Assembly (NCBI GenBank): GCA_021808425.1
Contig: JAKBBS010000040.1
Coordinates: forward strand, 1-23,056
Direction: 5' to 3'
Origin: Actinomycetes bacterium
GTDB lineage: Bacteria; Actinomycetota; Acidimicrobiia; Acidimicrobiales; Palsa-688
DNA length: 23,056 nucleotides
The first letter of the stretch is position 1. Each line of letters starts with the position of its first letter. Below are positions 1 to 7,282 of the stretch, piece by piece. Both the position numbers and the translations under genes were made by a program. The notes below the pieces were generated by a model. That model searched no databases. It was not told the DNA's origin and worked only from the letters and a program-made list of their open reading frames with translations.

Positions 1-153
1 CGTGGACGCTTCGGCTTCTACGACTGGGATCGGGAGATCGGCGACACCAGATTTGTCTGCTCGTGGGACACGACTTCGCAGGATGTCGACGACCTGGCGC
101 AAGCGTTGAAGGATTTGAACGAGACCTGTGCTCCTCAGCAGGAGATTTGCTGA
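1..153 (+). CDS. Threonine aldolase-like protein, C-terminal fragment
   Basis: The frame is open from the first base and ends at TGA 151–153, giving the last 50 residues of a protein whose start lies outside the window. The visible part contains GRFGFYDWD and then RFVCSWDTTSQDVDDLAQAL. This resembles the end of PLP-dependent low-specificity threonine aldolases (beta-eliminating lyase family), where a hydrophobic/aromatic-Trp-Asp stretch is followed by a 'WDTT-x-x-DVD' motif and a final helix. Such enzymes cleave threonine to glycine and acetaldehyde in the cytosol. The PLP lysine and active site would be upstream and cannot be checked. The stop lies inside the end of the convergent lipoprotein gene, a 19-nt overlap. 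The family call rests on the tail alone. Confidence 0.6.
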   Translation, partial: RGRFGFYDWDREIGDTRFVCSWDTTSQDVDDLAQALKDLNETCAPQQEIC

Positions 154-1388
154 CCGTCAATCAGATCGGAGTTCCACAGGGCGAGAGTCTGCTCGGGGAT
201 AGCAGCGAAACCCTTGAGGCGCCCGATCGGCGGCCACACTTCGACGGAGCTCGCGTGGTACCCGGTCGCGACCGACATGGAGGAGCAGTCAAGCGCCGAC
301 CCGACTGTCTGAAAGTAGACGCCTGGGCGTTCACCAGCCGGAGCGCCTTCCAAACTCGCTATCTCGGCGTAGGTGCCGCCGAGCCCGCCATTCGGGGCGG
401 TGGGGCTCAAGGCGTTGTTGCCGAGCTGGCACACCGGTCCACCGTTCGCTGCTGACGTGGCGCACTGCTCCATGATCGAGGTGGTGAAAGCCTGGTCGAA
501 CCCAGGTGCGGTCGGAAGCGGGTTGAAGGCGAATGTCACCGGAGTGAGCTTCCATCCTGAGTAGTCGGCGAGCGCTCCCTGCAGGCAGCTTTCCTGTGCT
601 TGAACACTCCACCCTGCAGCCTCCATTGCCTGACGGCTCTCCATCCCAGCAACGGGGACGATAAATGGCTCGCCCGTCGACGATGAGCACGACGAGACCG
701 AGACCGCCCGAATCAAAGGGTCGGTGTCGTACCTGGCTGCCATCGCGTGCTGGAACGTCGACCACGCTTGACGGAATGCGCCTGTCCAGAAGCGACCTAC
801 GCTCACGTTTCGTGAAGCATGAAGCCCTATCGTAACCGCCACCTCCGGACCAGACGCCGAGATGACCCACGCCGGGGCGCCCTGTCCGGCGAAGATCCGC
901 AACTTGACGCCGAGGGGGGTCGAGGGATGCTGGGCATTCCAGGCGGACACGTTTGCCAGCGACTCGTCGAGCGGGGCCCAGTCATAGACGCCGTTCGAGG
1001 GCTCGAGCTGTGACCATGACTCGTTGACGACTATGCCCGAGAACGCCCCGGCGTACGAGTCGAGAACGCTCGGGTCCGTCGCCGGGAACGGCTGGTCGGC
1101 GATGTAAGGACCCTGGTAGCCCATATCTATGAGGCCGACAAGGGGCGCTTTGCGCCCTGAAGTTGAACCGGCGGGGGCGCTCGTCGAGGGAGCTCCCGCT
1201 GTCGTCTCGCTCGACGAAGGAGCCGTAGTGCTGCCAGCGGTGGTGCTGCTCGACGGAGCGCTGCTCGACGACGCGCTGCTCGTCGGGTCCGGGCTCGCCG
1301 TACGACTCGTCGACCCGCAAGCCGAAGCCAGTAGGCCGATGCAGATTGCGCTCGTCGCAACACGGAGTTTGGCGCGTCTAGCCTTCAT
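135..1388 (-). CDS. Secreted lipoprotein with Ser/Thr/Pro linker and glycoside hydrolase-like domain
   Basis: A 417-residue protein beginning MKARRAKLRV, with a type II signal peptide: basic n-region, hydrophobic core, and lipobox LASAC with lipidated Cys24. Residues 25–80 are a low-complexity Ser/Thr/Ala/Pro linker, typical of surface-anchored actinobacterial proteins. From about residue 82 the sequence looks like a TIM-barrel glycosidase: W125-SQLEPSNGVYDW-137 followed by LDESL resembles the 'W..leP..G.ydW..lD' signature near the start of GH42/GH5-like barrels, and GAPAWV follows a strand. Glu240 (in STGEPF) and Glu383 (in SVEVW) are possible catalytic acids, but this is a guess. I do not recognise a specific family. 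TAGCTT lies 7 nt before the ATG, suggesting its own leaderless transcript. The 3' end overlaps the convergent threonine aldolase gene by 19 nt. Confidence 0.8.
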   Translation of the reverse strand: MKARRAKLRVATSAICIGLLASACGSTSRTASPDPTSSASSSSAPSSSTTAGSTTAPSSSETTAGAPSTSAPAGSTSGRKAPLVGLIDMGYQGPYIADQPFPATDPSVLDSYAGAFSGIVVNESWSQLEPSNGVYDWAPLDESLANVSAWNAQHPSTPLGVKLRIFAGQGAPAWVISASGPEVAVTIGLHASRNVSVGRFWTGAFRQAWSTFQHAMAARYDTDPLIRAVSVSSCSSSTGEPFIVPVAGMESRQAMEAAGWSVQAQESCLQGALADYSGWKLTPVTFAFNPLPTAPGFDQAFTTSIMEQCATSAANGGPVCQLGNNALSPTAPNGGLGGTYAEIASLEGAPAGERPGVYFQTVGSALDCSSMSVATGYHASSVEVWPPIGRLKGFAAIPEQTLALWNSDLIDGQQISC

Positions 1389-1395
1389 GATCCGA

Positions 1396-1401
1396 AAGCT
1401 A
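1396..1401 (-). promoter_or_regulatory. Candidate -10 box of the lipoprotein gene
   Basis: TAGCTT on the minus strand, 7 nt before the ATG at 1388. No Shine-Dalgarno sequence is seen in the 57-nt gap to uvrB. This geometry puts the transcription start at or near the start codon. No clear -35 hexamer. Confidence 0.4.
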
Positions 1402-1445
1402 CAGGCTATAGATCAGGGTTCCTGAAGCGATCTGTGAGGAAATTG

Positions 1446-3503
1446 TCAGCGGCTCCCCGCCGGGGAGGAGGCGGCCACCCCGGCAAGCGCCTCAGGAGAC
1501 AGTTCGGCCCGAAGGTCGGCGATCTCGTCGCGCAGCTTCGCGGCGTACTCGAATCGCAGGTCGGCGGCGGCTTCACGCATCTCTTCCTCCAAAGTAGATA
1601 TGAGCCGTGCGAGCTCGCTTTTTGGCAGCTGAGCGAGGTCACTTCGCGCCTTGTCTCTGCGACGGCTCCTGCGGTCCGAGCCGGGCACCGGGGCTCCGTC
1701 CCTTCCGCCACCGAGAAGGACCAGGATGTCGGTGACAGCTTTACGGACGGTTTGCGGGTCGATCCCATGTTCGAGGTTGTAGGCCTGCTGGAGGGCACGG
1801 CGGCGGTGCGTCTCCGAAATCGCTCGCTTCATCGAATCCGTCATGCGATCCGCGTACATGACTACCTGCCCGTTGACGTTGCGTGCGGCGCGACCGATCG
1901 TCTGAATGAGAGACGTCTCCCCGCGAAGGAATCCTTCCTTGTCGGCGTCGAGTATCGCTACAAGCGAAACCTCCGGAAGGTCAAGGCCCTCACGGAGAAG
2001 GTTGATGCCGACCAGGACGTCGAACTCGCCGAGACGCAGGTCCCTCAGGATCTCGATCCGCTGCAATGTGTCGATGTTCGAGTGCAGATAGCGAACCTTC
2101 AGGCCGGATTCGACGAGGTAGTCGGTGAGGTCCTCGGCCATCTTTTTTGTCAGCGTCGTAACCAACACCCTTTCGCCGACCGCTGTCCGCTCGCCGATGA
2201 GCCCGATCAGGTCGTCGATCTGCCCCTTGGTGGGCTTCACTGTCACTTCCGGATCGACCAGGCCGGTCGGCCTCACGATCTGCTCCACTACCTGCGTTGA
2301 TTGTTGGATCTCGTACGCTGCCGGAGTAGCCGACAGGAAGACGCACTGGTTGATCCGGCTGTAGAACTCGTCGAAGCGAAGGGGCCGGTTGTCCGCAGCC
2401 GACGGCAACCGGAAGCCGTGGTCGATCAACGTCTCTTTCCTCGACCTGTCCCCCTCGTACTGGCCGTGGAGTTGCGGTACCGTCTGATGCGACTCGTCGA
2501 TGACGAGCAGGTAGTCGTTCGGGAAGAAGTCGAGAAGCGTGTTGGGCGGCTCCCCGGCCGACCTGCCGTCAATGTGGCGGCTGTAGTTCTCGATCCCGGA
2601 GCAGACGCCGACCTCGCCCAACATTTCCAAGTCGTACGAGGTCCGCATTCGGAGTCGCTGCGCCTCTAGGAGTTTCCCTTCCCGCTCGAACCAGGCGAGG
2701 CGTTGCTGCAGTTCCGCCTCGATGCCAGTGATCGCCGTCAGCATCCTTTCCTCGCCGGCCACATAGTGCGTGGCCGGGAACACGACGAGCTCGTCGAGCT
2801 CGCCCAGCTGCTCACCTGTGAGCACGTCCACCGCCACGATCCGCTCGACCTCGTCCCCAAAAAGCTCGATGCGGACAGCGTGCTCCTCGTAGGCCGGGTG
2901 GATCTCGATCGTGTCGCCCCGCACCCGGAACTTGCCGCGGACGAGGTTCGTGTCGTTGCGCTCGTAGTTGATCTCCACCAATCGACGCAGCAGCGCCCGC
3001 TGGTCGTATTCGCCTCCGCGGACCACGTGGAGAATCCGCTTCGAGTACTCCTCCGGAGATCCGAGACCGTAGATGCAGCTCACCGACGCGACGACGATCA
3101 CGTCGCGGCGGGTGAGCAACGCCGAGGTGGCCGAATGCCGGAGGCGGTCGATCTCGTCGTTGATGGAGCTGTCCTTTTCGATGTACGTGTCGCTAGACGG
3201 CAGGTAGGCCTCAGGCTGGTAGTAGTCGTAGTAGCTGACGAAGTACTCCACCCGGTTGTGAGGGAAGAACTGGCGCATCTCGCTCGCCAGCTGGGCTGCT
3301 AGCGACTTGTTCGGGGCGATGATCAGCGTCGGCCGTTGGACATTCTCTATCGTCCAGGCGATCGTGGCGCTTTTCCCGCTGCCGGTGATACCGAGGAGGG
3401 TCTGGAACTTGTCGCCGCGAAGCACCCCCTCGGTGAGCTGGCCGATAGCCGAAGGCTGGTCTCCCGCAGGCGCGAACTCCGATACAACCTGGAAGTCAGC
3501 CAC
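1446..3503 (-). CDS. uvrB: UvrABC excinuclease subunit B
   Basis: DNA-damage recognition helicase of nucleotide excision repair, which receives DNA from UvrA and recruits UvrC. Residue numbers are from the upstream GTG at 3506 (686 aa). Visible are the P-loop GITGSGKS (39–46), in the actinobacterial form followed by ATIA rather than the usual FT, and the damage-probing beta-hairpin [14 protein letters not shown] (88–101). The Walker B box is DESH (337–340), helicase motif VI is QTIGRAARN (535–543), and a C-terminal UVR motif that binds UvrC spans about 632–667. Length is normal. Two GTG codons are adjacent at 3506 and 3503. I chose 3503 because TACGAT lies exactly 6 nt before it and no Shine-Dalgarno sequence is present. 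It lies 24 nt downstream of coaE, as in the actinobacterial coaE–uvrB neighbourhood, and may be both co-transcribed and separately initiated. Confidence 0.97.
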   Translation of the reverse strand: MADFQVVSEFAPAGDQPSAIGQLTEGVLRGDKFQTLLGITGSGKSATIAWTIENVQRPTLIIAPNKSLAAQLASEMRQFFPHNRVEYFVSYYDYYQPEAYLPSSDTYIEKDSSINDEIDRLRHSATSALLTRRDVIVVASVSCIYGLGSPEEYSKRILHVVRGGEYDQRALLRRLVEINYERNDTNLVRGKFRVRGDTIEIHPAYEEHAVRIELFGDEVERIVAVDVLTGEQLGELDELVVFPATHYVAGEERMLTAITGIEAELQQRLAWFEREGKLLEAQRLRMRTSYDLEMLGEVGVCSGIENYSRHIDGRSAGEPPNTLLDFFPNDYLLVIDESHQTVPQLHGQYEGDRSRKETLIDHGFRLPSAADNRPLRFDEFYSRINQCVFLSATPAAYEIQQSTQVVEQIVRPTGLVDPEVTVKPTKGQIDDLIGLIGERTAVGERVLVTTLTKKMAEDLTDYLVESGLKVRYLHSNIDTLQRIEILRDLRLGEFDVLVGINLLREGLDLPEVSLVAILDADKEGFLRGETSLIQTIGRAARNVNGQVVMYADRMTDSMKRAISETHRRRALQQAYNLEHGIDPQTVRKAVTDILVLLGGGRDGAPVPGSDRRSRRRDKARSDLAQLPKSELARLISTLEEEMREAAADLRFEYAAKLRDEIADLRAELSPEALAGVAASSPAGSR

Positions 3504-3509
3504 CACACG

Positions 3510-3515
3510 ATCGTA
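3510..3515 (-). promoter_or_regulatory. Candidate -10 box before uvrB
   Basis: TACGAT on the minus strand, 6 nt before the GTG at 3503 and within the 24-nt coaE–uvrB gap. It would give uvrB a leaderless transcript independent of coaE. I saw no LexA-type inverted repeat around it. Confidence 0.35.
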
Positions 3516-3530
3516 GCGCCGGCTCTGCGT

Positions 3531-4136
3531 TCACCGACTGGCGATCTCGACGAGGGCCGACCAAACCCGCTCGATCTCCGACTCGAGGTCGTCGCGGCCA
3601 CGGGAGTTGTCCACCACGAAGTCGGCGAGCGACAACCGTTCCTCCCGGGACATCTGGGCCCGGGCTCGGGCCCAGGCGTCCGCCTCGTCGAAGCCGCGAT
3701 GCGCCACGAGCCTCGATATCGCAGTCTCGGTGGGCACATCCACCACTACGACAGAAACCAATGAGAGGCGTGCCTTGCCTTCGAGGTCGAGCAGAGGGAT
3801 GTCGAGTATCACGATATCTCTCGCTGTCTTCTCGGCGCCGCCTACTTGCTCCTCCATCAGCTCCCGGATCGCCGGGTGGGTGATCCGGTTGAGGTCGGCA
3901 AGGGCGGACTTGTCGTTGAAGACGATCTTCGCCAGGGTGTTCCGGTCGAGCGTGCCGTCCTGGCCCACCACTGCGCCGCCGAATCTGTCCACGAGCGGGC
4001 CGAACGCCCGGCCGGTCGGCTCGACAACCTGCCTTGCTATCGCGTCGGCGTCTACAAGGAGACCTCCGCGCTTGACGAGACCGGCAGCGACGGTCGATTT
4101 GCCCGATCCGATCCCCCCCGTTAGGCCCACCCGCAT
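3531..4136 (-). CDS. coaE: Dephospho-CoA kinase
   Basis: Last step of coenzyme A synthesis: ATP-dependent phosphorylation of the 3'-hydroxyl of dephospho-CoA. The 201-residue product starts MRVGLTGGIGSGKST, with the P-loop GGIGSGKS at residues 7–14. It has the usual DA(D)AIARQVVEP segment, THPAIRELM, the ILDIPLL strand and the C-terminal VVDNSRGRDDLESEIERVW helix. Length matches the family. The frame is open upstream to 4307, but that extension overlaps the preceding permease gene, has no similarity to kinases and is rejected. ATG 4136 is preceded at 7 nt by TAGCGT, which supports this start. Gene order coaE then uvrB is conserved in actinobacteria. Confidence 0.95.
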   Translation of the reverse strand: MRVGLTGGIGSGKSTVAAGLVKRGGLLVDADAIARQVVEPTGRAFGPLVDRFGGAVVGQDGTLDRNTLAKIVFNDKSALADLNRITHPAIRELMEEQVGGAEKTARDIVILDIPLLDLEGKARLSLVSVVVVDVPTETAISRLVAHRGFDEADAWARARAQMSREERLSLADFVVDNSRGRDDLESEIERVWSALVEIASR

Positions 4137-4143
4137 GTCGGCC

Positions 4144-4149
4144 ACGCTA
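4144..4149 (-). promoter_or_regulatory. Candidate -10 box before coaE
   Basis: TAGCGT on the minus strand with 7 nt to the ATG at 4136. The same TAGCGTGGC string precedes the acuI start. It lies in the 86-nt gap after the permease gene, so coaE may start its own leaderless transcript. Confidence 0.4.
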
Positions 4150-4222
4150 GCGGGTAGCACGCGAAGGCGGCCGCTCCCGATTCGCACGGCCGATCCAAGG
4201 TCGCATTGCGGCCGCTGGAAGC

Positions 4223-5020
4223 TCAGACCCGTGCCGTATCCTTGCGGAACCGCCACACAGCGCCCCCGGTGAAGATGATCAGCCACGCCAGCAGATTCGC
4301 CGCCCATGTCCAGTCGAAGGATCCTTGAACCAGCGGATAGTGCACTACCTGGTTCAAGCCGAACAAGGGTGTGAAAGCAGCAAGCTCACGGAGCAAATGG
4401 GAGAACTGGCTCAAAGGAATAAACAGGCCCCCACCGAAAGAGAAGAGCATAAGGGAAAAGCCGATCACCTGCATGCCGTTCTCGGATGGCAGTAAGTAGC
4501 CGATGAACAGGCCAAATGCCGCGAAGAGCAGGGAGCCAACCCACAGCACCACGCCCGTGGTCACCCAGATCCCGACCGGCATTGACGGCTTACCTGTCAC
4601 CGCACCCGTTATGTACACCGCTGCCACTGACGCCGCCCCGAGAACCAGCGAGGTAGCCATCTTCACAGCGATGTAAGCGAGAGGATGGAGGGGCGTTATA
4701 CGCAACTGTCGACTCCAGCCTGCGACACGCTCGGTAGCGACGAGTGCTGCGCCACCTGAGGTCGAGATGACCGCTCCGTAGAGGGCCATCGAAATCATGA
4801 TGAAGGCTGACGTGTTCCCTTGACCTACCCGGAGATTGGCATAGGCGCTGTTCAGGCCAAAAACCAAGAAGAAGAAGACGGGGAACAGGACCGAAAATAT
4901 GACCGTCCGACGATTTCGCAGCAAACGGTGAATCTCCAGTTCAACAAGCTGAAGACTGAAACCCCCGAATGGCGGAACGCCACGATCAGACGGCTTAGGT
5001 CTCGCGACCGCTGACGTCAT
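4223..5020 (-). CDS. ABC-2 type transporter permease
   Basis: A 265-residue membrane protein of the ABC-2 family (drug, polysaccharide or lipid exporters). After a cytoplasmic N-terminus and an amphipathic stretch (LVELEIHRLLRNRR) there are about six hydrophobic segments: around residues 40–58, 72–92, 112–135, 150–172, 178–200 and 235–252. The loop with ERVAGWSRQLRITPL is typical of the family. Its ATG overlaps the stop of the upstream ATPase gene (ATGA), so the two are translationally coupled and should form one transporter, probably a homodimeric membrane unit with an ATPase dimer. The substrate cannot be told from sequence. DrrB/NodJ-like exporters are the nearest type. Confidence 0.88.
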   Translation of the reverse strand: MTSAVARPKPSDRGVPPFGGFSLQLVELEIHRLLRNRRTVIFSVLFPVFFFLVFGLNSAYANLRVGQGNTSAFIMISMALYGAVISTSGGAALVATERVAGWSRQLRITPLHPLAYIAVKMATSLVLGAASVAAVYITGAVTGKPSMPVGIWVTTGVVLWVGSLLFAAFGLFIGYLLPSENGMQVIGFSLMLFSFGGGLFIPLSQFSHLLRELAAFTPLFGLNQVVHYPLVQGSFDWTWAANLLAWLIIFTGGAVWRFRKDTARV

Positions 5021-5985
5021 CTGAACCTACCTTCGGACAAGTTGTCCGCCCCACCGTCGCCGGTCAAGGCGATGAACGCCTCCTCGAGTCCTAGCGCCGC
5101 AATCTCCAAGTCGCACGCATCGGTTCGCGTGAGCAGGTGCCTCGCGACGGCGTCGCTATCGGAGCAGTGCACCACGACGGAGTCACCGCGAACCTCGACT
5201 GAGTCCACCCCTCCTATTGCGGACAGCGAAGCCTCGTCCGCGTCCGGCAGCGTAGCGCGGACCGTACGCCCCGACGCGAGGGCTTTGACCTGTGCTGCGG
5301 TTCCGTCGGCGACTATCTCGCCTTTGCGGATCAAAACGACCCGATCCGCGTACGCGTCCGCCTCCTCCAGATAGTGGGTGGCGAATACGACAGTCCTACC
5401 CTGGTCCGCATCGTGGCGTATCGCAGCCCAGAAGCTCCGACGTCCCTCCACGTCCATGCCCTGCGTCGGCTCGTCGAGGAGCAGAAGGTCCGGATCCGGC
5501 AGAAGAGCGATCGCGAAGCGGAGACGCTGCTGTTCACCTCCCGAGCATTTACCGACGAGGCGATCGCCGATAGCGTCGATACCGGCACGCTCCATGACCT
5601 CCTGAGCCGGCTGAGACGACGCAAATAGATGAGCCACGTATCTGACGGTCTCGGCAACCGTGAAATCCTTGACGAGGCCGCCGGTCTGCATCACCGCCGA
5701 GACCAAACCTTTCCTCACGGCGTCACGAGGGCTCAAGCCATAGACGCTGACACTTCCCGACGTCGGCTCAGATAGCCCCAGGACCATATCGATCGTCGAC
5801 GTCTTGCCTGCCCCGTTCGGGCCGAGGAATGCGACAACCTGGCCGGCGTCGATGCGAAGGTCGACTCCTCGCACAGCATTGACAGACCCGAACGTCTTGT
5901 GCAGGTCACGCAACTCGATTGCCGGCGGTCCGGCTCCGACCCCACGAGACGGCAGGTGTTCAGCCGTCTGACCGACCACGTTCAC
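5017..5985 (-). CDS. ABC transporter ATP-binding protein (DrrA/ABC-2 exporter type)
   Basis: A 322-residue ATPase that powers the adjacent permease. Motifs in order are Walker A GPNGAGKT (55–62), Q-loop around VMQTGG (about 98–103), signature CSGGEQQR (147–154), Walker B LLLLDEP (167–173), D-loop GMD and switch His204 in FATHYLEEAD. The C-terminal ~90 residues form an extra domain seen in DrrA-like exporters. The N-terminal ~20 residues before IELRDLHKTFG are extra and weakly conserved in appearance. The GTG at 5985 is chosen because it sits 6 nt after TAGGGT, itself 17 nt from TTGACC, the best promoter in the window. A second GTG two codons on (5979) is possible. Confidence 0.93.
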   Translation of the reverse strand: MNVVGQTAEHLPSRGVGAGPPAIELRDLHKTFGSVNAVRGVDLRIDAGQVVAFLGPNGAGKTSTIDMVLGLSEPTSGSVSVYGLSPRDAVRKGLVSAVMQTGGLVKDFTVAETVRYVAHLFASSQPAQEVMERAGIDAIGDRLVGKCSGGEQQRLRFAIALLPDPDLLLLDEPTQGMDVEGRRSFWAAIRHDADQGRTVVFATHYLEEADAYADRVVLIRKGEIVADGTAAQVKALASGRTVRATLPDADEASLSAIGGVDSVEVRGDSVVVHCSDSDAVARHLLTRTDACDLEIAALGLEEAFIALTGDGGADNLSEGRFR

Positions 5986-5991
5986 ACGCTA

Positions 5992-6020
5992 ACCCTATGG
6001 CAGCGCGAATCCCGGGTCAA
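5992..6020 (-). promoter_or_regulatory. Promoter of the ABC transporter operon
   Basis: On the minus strand, a -35 hexamer TTGACC (6015–6020), a 17-nt spacer and a -10 hexamer TAGGGT (5992–5997), followed after 6 nt by the GTG start at 5985. Spacing is canonical for a housekeeping sigma factor. The position implies transcription starting at the start codon, giving a leaderless mRNA. Confidence 0.6.
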
Positions 6021-6024
6021 CAAC

Positions 6025-6064
6025 TCCGCCGCAACCTGCTGTCCGCCGCAACCTGCTGTCCGCC
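6025..6064. repeat. 17-bp tandem repeat, about 2.3 copies
   Basis: The unit TCCGCCGCAACCTGCTG occurs twice without a mismatch (6025–6041, 6042–6058), followed by a partial third copy. It lies between the end of ald and the -35 box of the ABC operon promoter, directly upstream of that promoter. It is non-coding on either strand as far as I can tell. It could be a slippage duplication or a repeated binding site. Confidence 0.75.
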
Positions 6065-6121
6065 CAGCCGGACGGCTCTACCCGAACCCGGGGCCCACGC
6101 CCCCCAGCGCAAAGCCTCGCC

Positions 6122-7252
6122 CTACAGACGGCCCTGGATCTCCAGAACTTCTTCGACGGACACGAAGCCCATACCGTGGGCCTCAGCGACGGGTTGGGAG
6201 AGCAGGTTGCCGTCGTGGGTGCTGAGGCCCCGTGCAAGGACCCGATCGGCCCGTGAAGCGTCCCTCCAACCCTTGTCGGCAATCTCCAAAGCGTAGGGAA
6301 CGGTCACGTTAGTGAGGGCGTGCGTGGACGTGTGTGGCACCGCCCCCGGCATGTTCGCCACGCAGTACATCAGGCAACCTTCCACATTGAACACCGGGTC
6401 GGAGTGAGTCGTCGGCCTCGACGACTCGAAGCATCCTCCCTGGTCGATCGCTATGTCGATCAGCACCGAGCCCGGTTTCATCTTGGCCACGAGGCTGTCG
6501 GGCACCAAGACCGGCGCCTTCGCGCCTGGGACAAGAACTGCGCCGATGACGAGGTCCGCGTCGGTCACCGCGCGCTCTATCTCGTAGGCGCTAGACGCGA
6601 CAGTCTGAAGGTGCCCCTGGTAGATACGGTCAGCGTCACGCAGGCGCGAAATGTCCTTGTCGAGTAGAAGCACTTCGGCCTGCATCCCGAGGGCGATCGC
6701 GGCGGCGTTCATGCCCGACACCCCGGCGCCGATAACCACCACCTTCGCCGCGTACACCCCCGACACGCCGCCCATGAGAATGCCCCTGCCGCCACCCTCA
6801 CGCTGCAGGTGGTAAGCCCCCGCTTGGGGGGCCATACGCCCCGCGACCTCCGACATCGGTGCGAGCAGCGGCAGGCTCCCGTCAGGTTTCTGGACCGTCT
6901 CGTAGGCTATCGACGTTGTCCCTGCGGCGAGGAGGGCCTCGGTGCATCCTTTCGAAGCTGCCAGGTGAAGGTAGGTGAAAAGTACCTGGTCACGTCGAAG
7001 TCGCCCGTACTCCGAAGCGATCGGCTCCTTGACTTTGAGCACCAGTTCGGAGTCAGCCCAGACGTCGTCGGCCGTCGCGACAATCGTCGCGCCAGCATCC
7101 TCGAACTCTTCGTCAGGCAGGGACGAGCCCGACCCGGCCCCCGCCTCGACGAGAACCCTGTGGCCGTGGCGTACAAGCTCGTGGACGCCCGCCGGAGTGC
7201 AGGCAACCCTATATTCACCGTCCTTGACTTCGCCTGGTACCCCGACGTGCAT
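6122..7252 (-). CDS. ald: Alanine dehydrogenase
   Basis: NAD-dependent enzyme interconverting L-alanine and pyruvate plus ammonia (in mycobacteria it also acts on glyoxylate). The 376-residue product has the length of the family, and the known catalytic and binding residues fall at the same numbers as in the Mycobacterium tuberculosis enzyme: Arg15, Lys75 (VLKVKEP), His96 (FTYLHLAA) and Asp270 (IDIAIDQGG). The Rossmann nucleotide-binding motif is VVVIGAGVSGMNAA (171–184), ending at acidic residues LLLDKD for NAD. A strong AAAGGGGGG Shine-Dalgarno sequence lies 6 nt before the ATG. It starts 30 nt after rpsA and is likely co-transcribed with it, an uncommon pairing. No leaderless signature here. 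Confidence 0.96.
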   Translation of the reverse strand: MHVGVPGEVKDGEYRVACTPAGVHELVRHGHRVLVEAGAGSGSSLPDEEFEDAGATIVATADDVWADSELVLKVKEPIASEYGRLRRDQVLFTYLHLAASKGCTEALLAAGTTSIAYETVQKPDGSLPLLAPMSEVAGRMAPQAGAYHLQREGGGRGILMGGVSGVYAAKVVVIGAGVSGMNAAAIALGMQAEVLLLDKDISRLRDADRIYQGHLQTVASSAYEIERAVTDADLVIGAVLVPGAKAPVLVPDSLVAKMKPGSVLIDIAIDQGGCFESSRPTTHSDPVFNVEGCLMYCVANMPGAVPHTSTHALTNVTVPYALEIADKGWRDASRADRVLARGLSTHDGNLLSQPVAEAHGMGFVSVEEVLEIQGRL

Positions 7253-7258
7253 CGGTCG

Positions 7259-7267
7259 CCCCCCTTT
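7259..7267 (-). promoter_or_regulatory. Ribosome binding site of ald
   Basis: AAAGGGGGG on the minus strand, 6 nt before ATG 7252, within the 30-nt rpsA–ald gap. It decides the start and indicates translation from a leadered or polycistronic mRNA. Confidence 0.65.
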
Positions 7268-7282
7268 CGGAGAAGTAGCGGC

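Noticed and set aside
4137..4307. N-terminal extension of coaE by 57 residues
   Set aside because: It overlaps the permease gene, lacks family similarity, and the P-loop would be misplaced. ATG 4136 is better.
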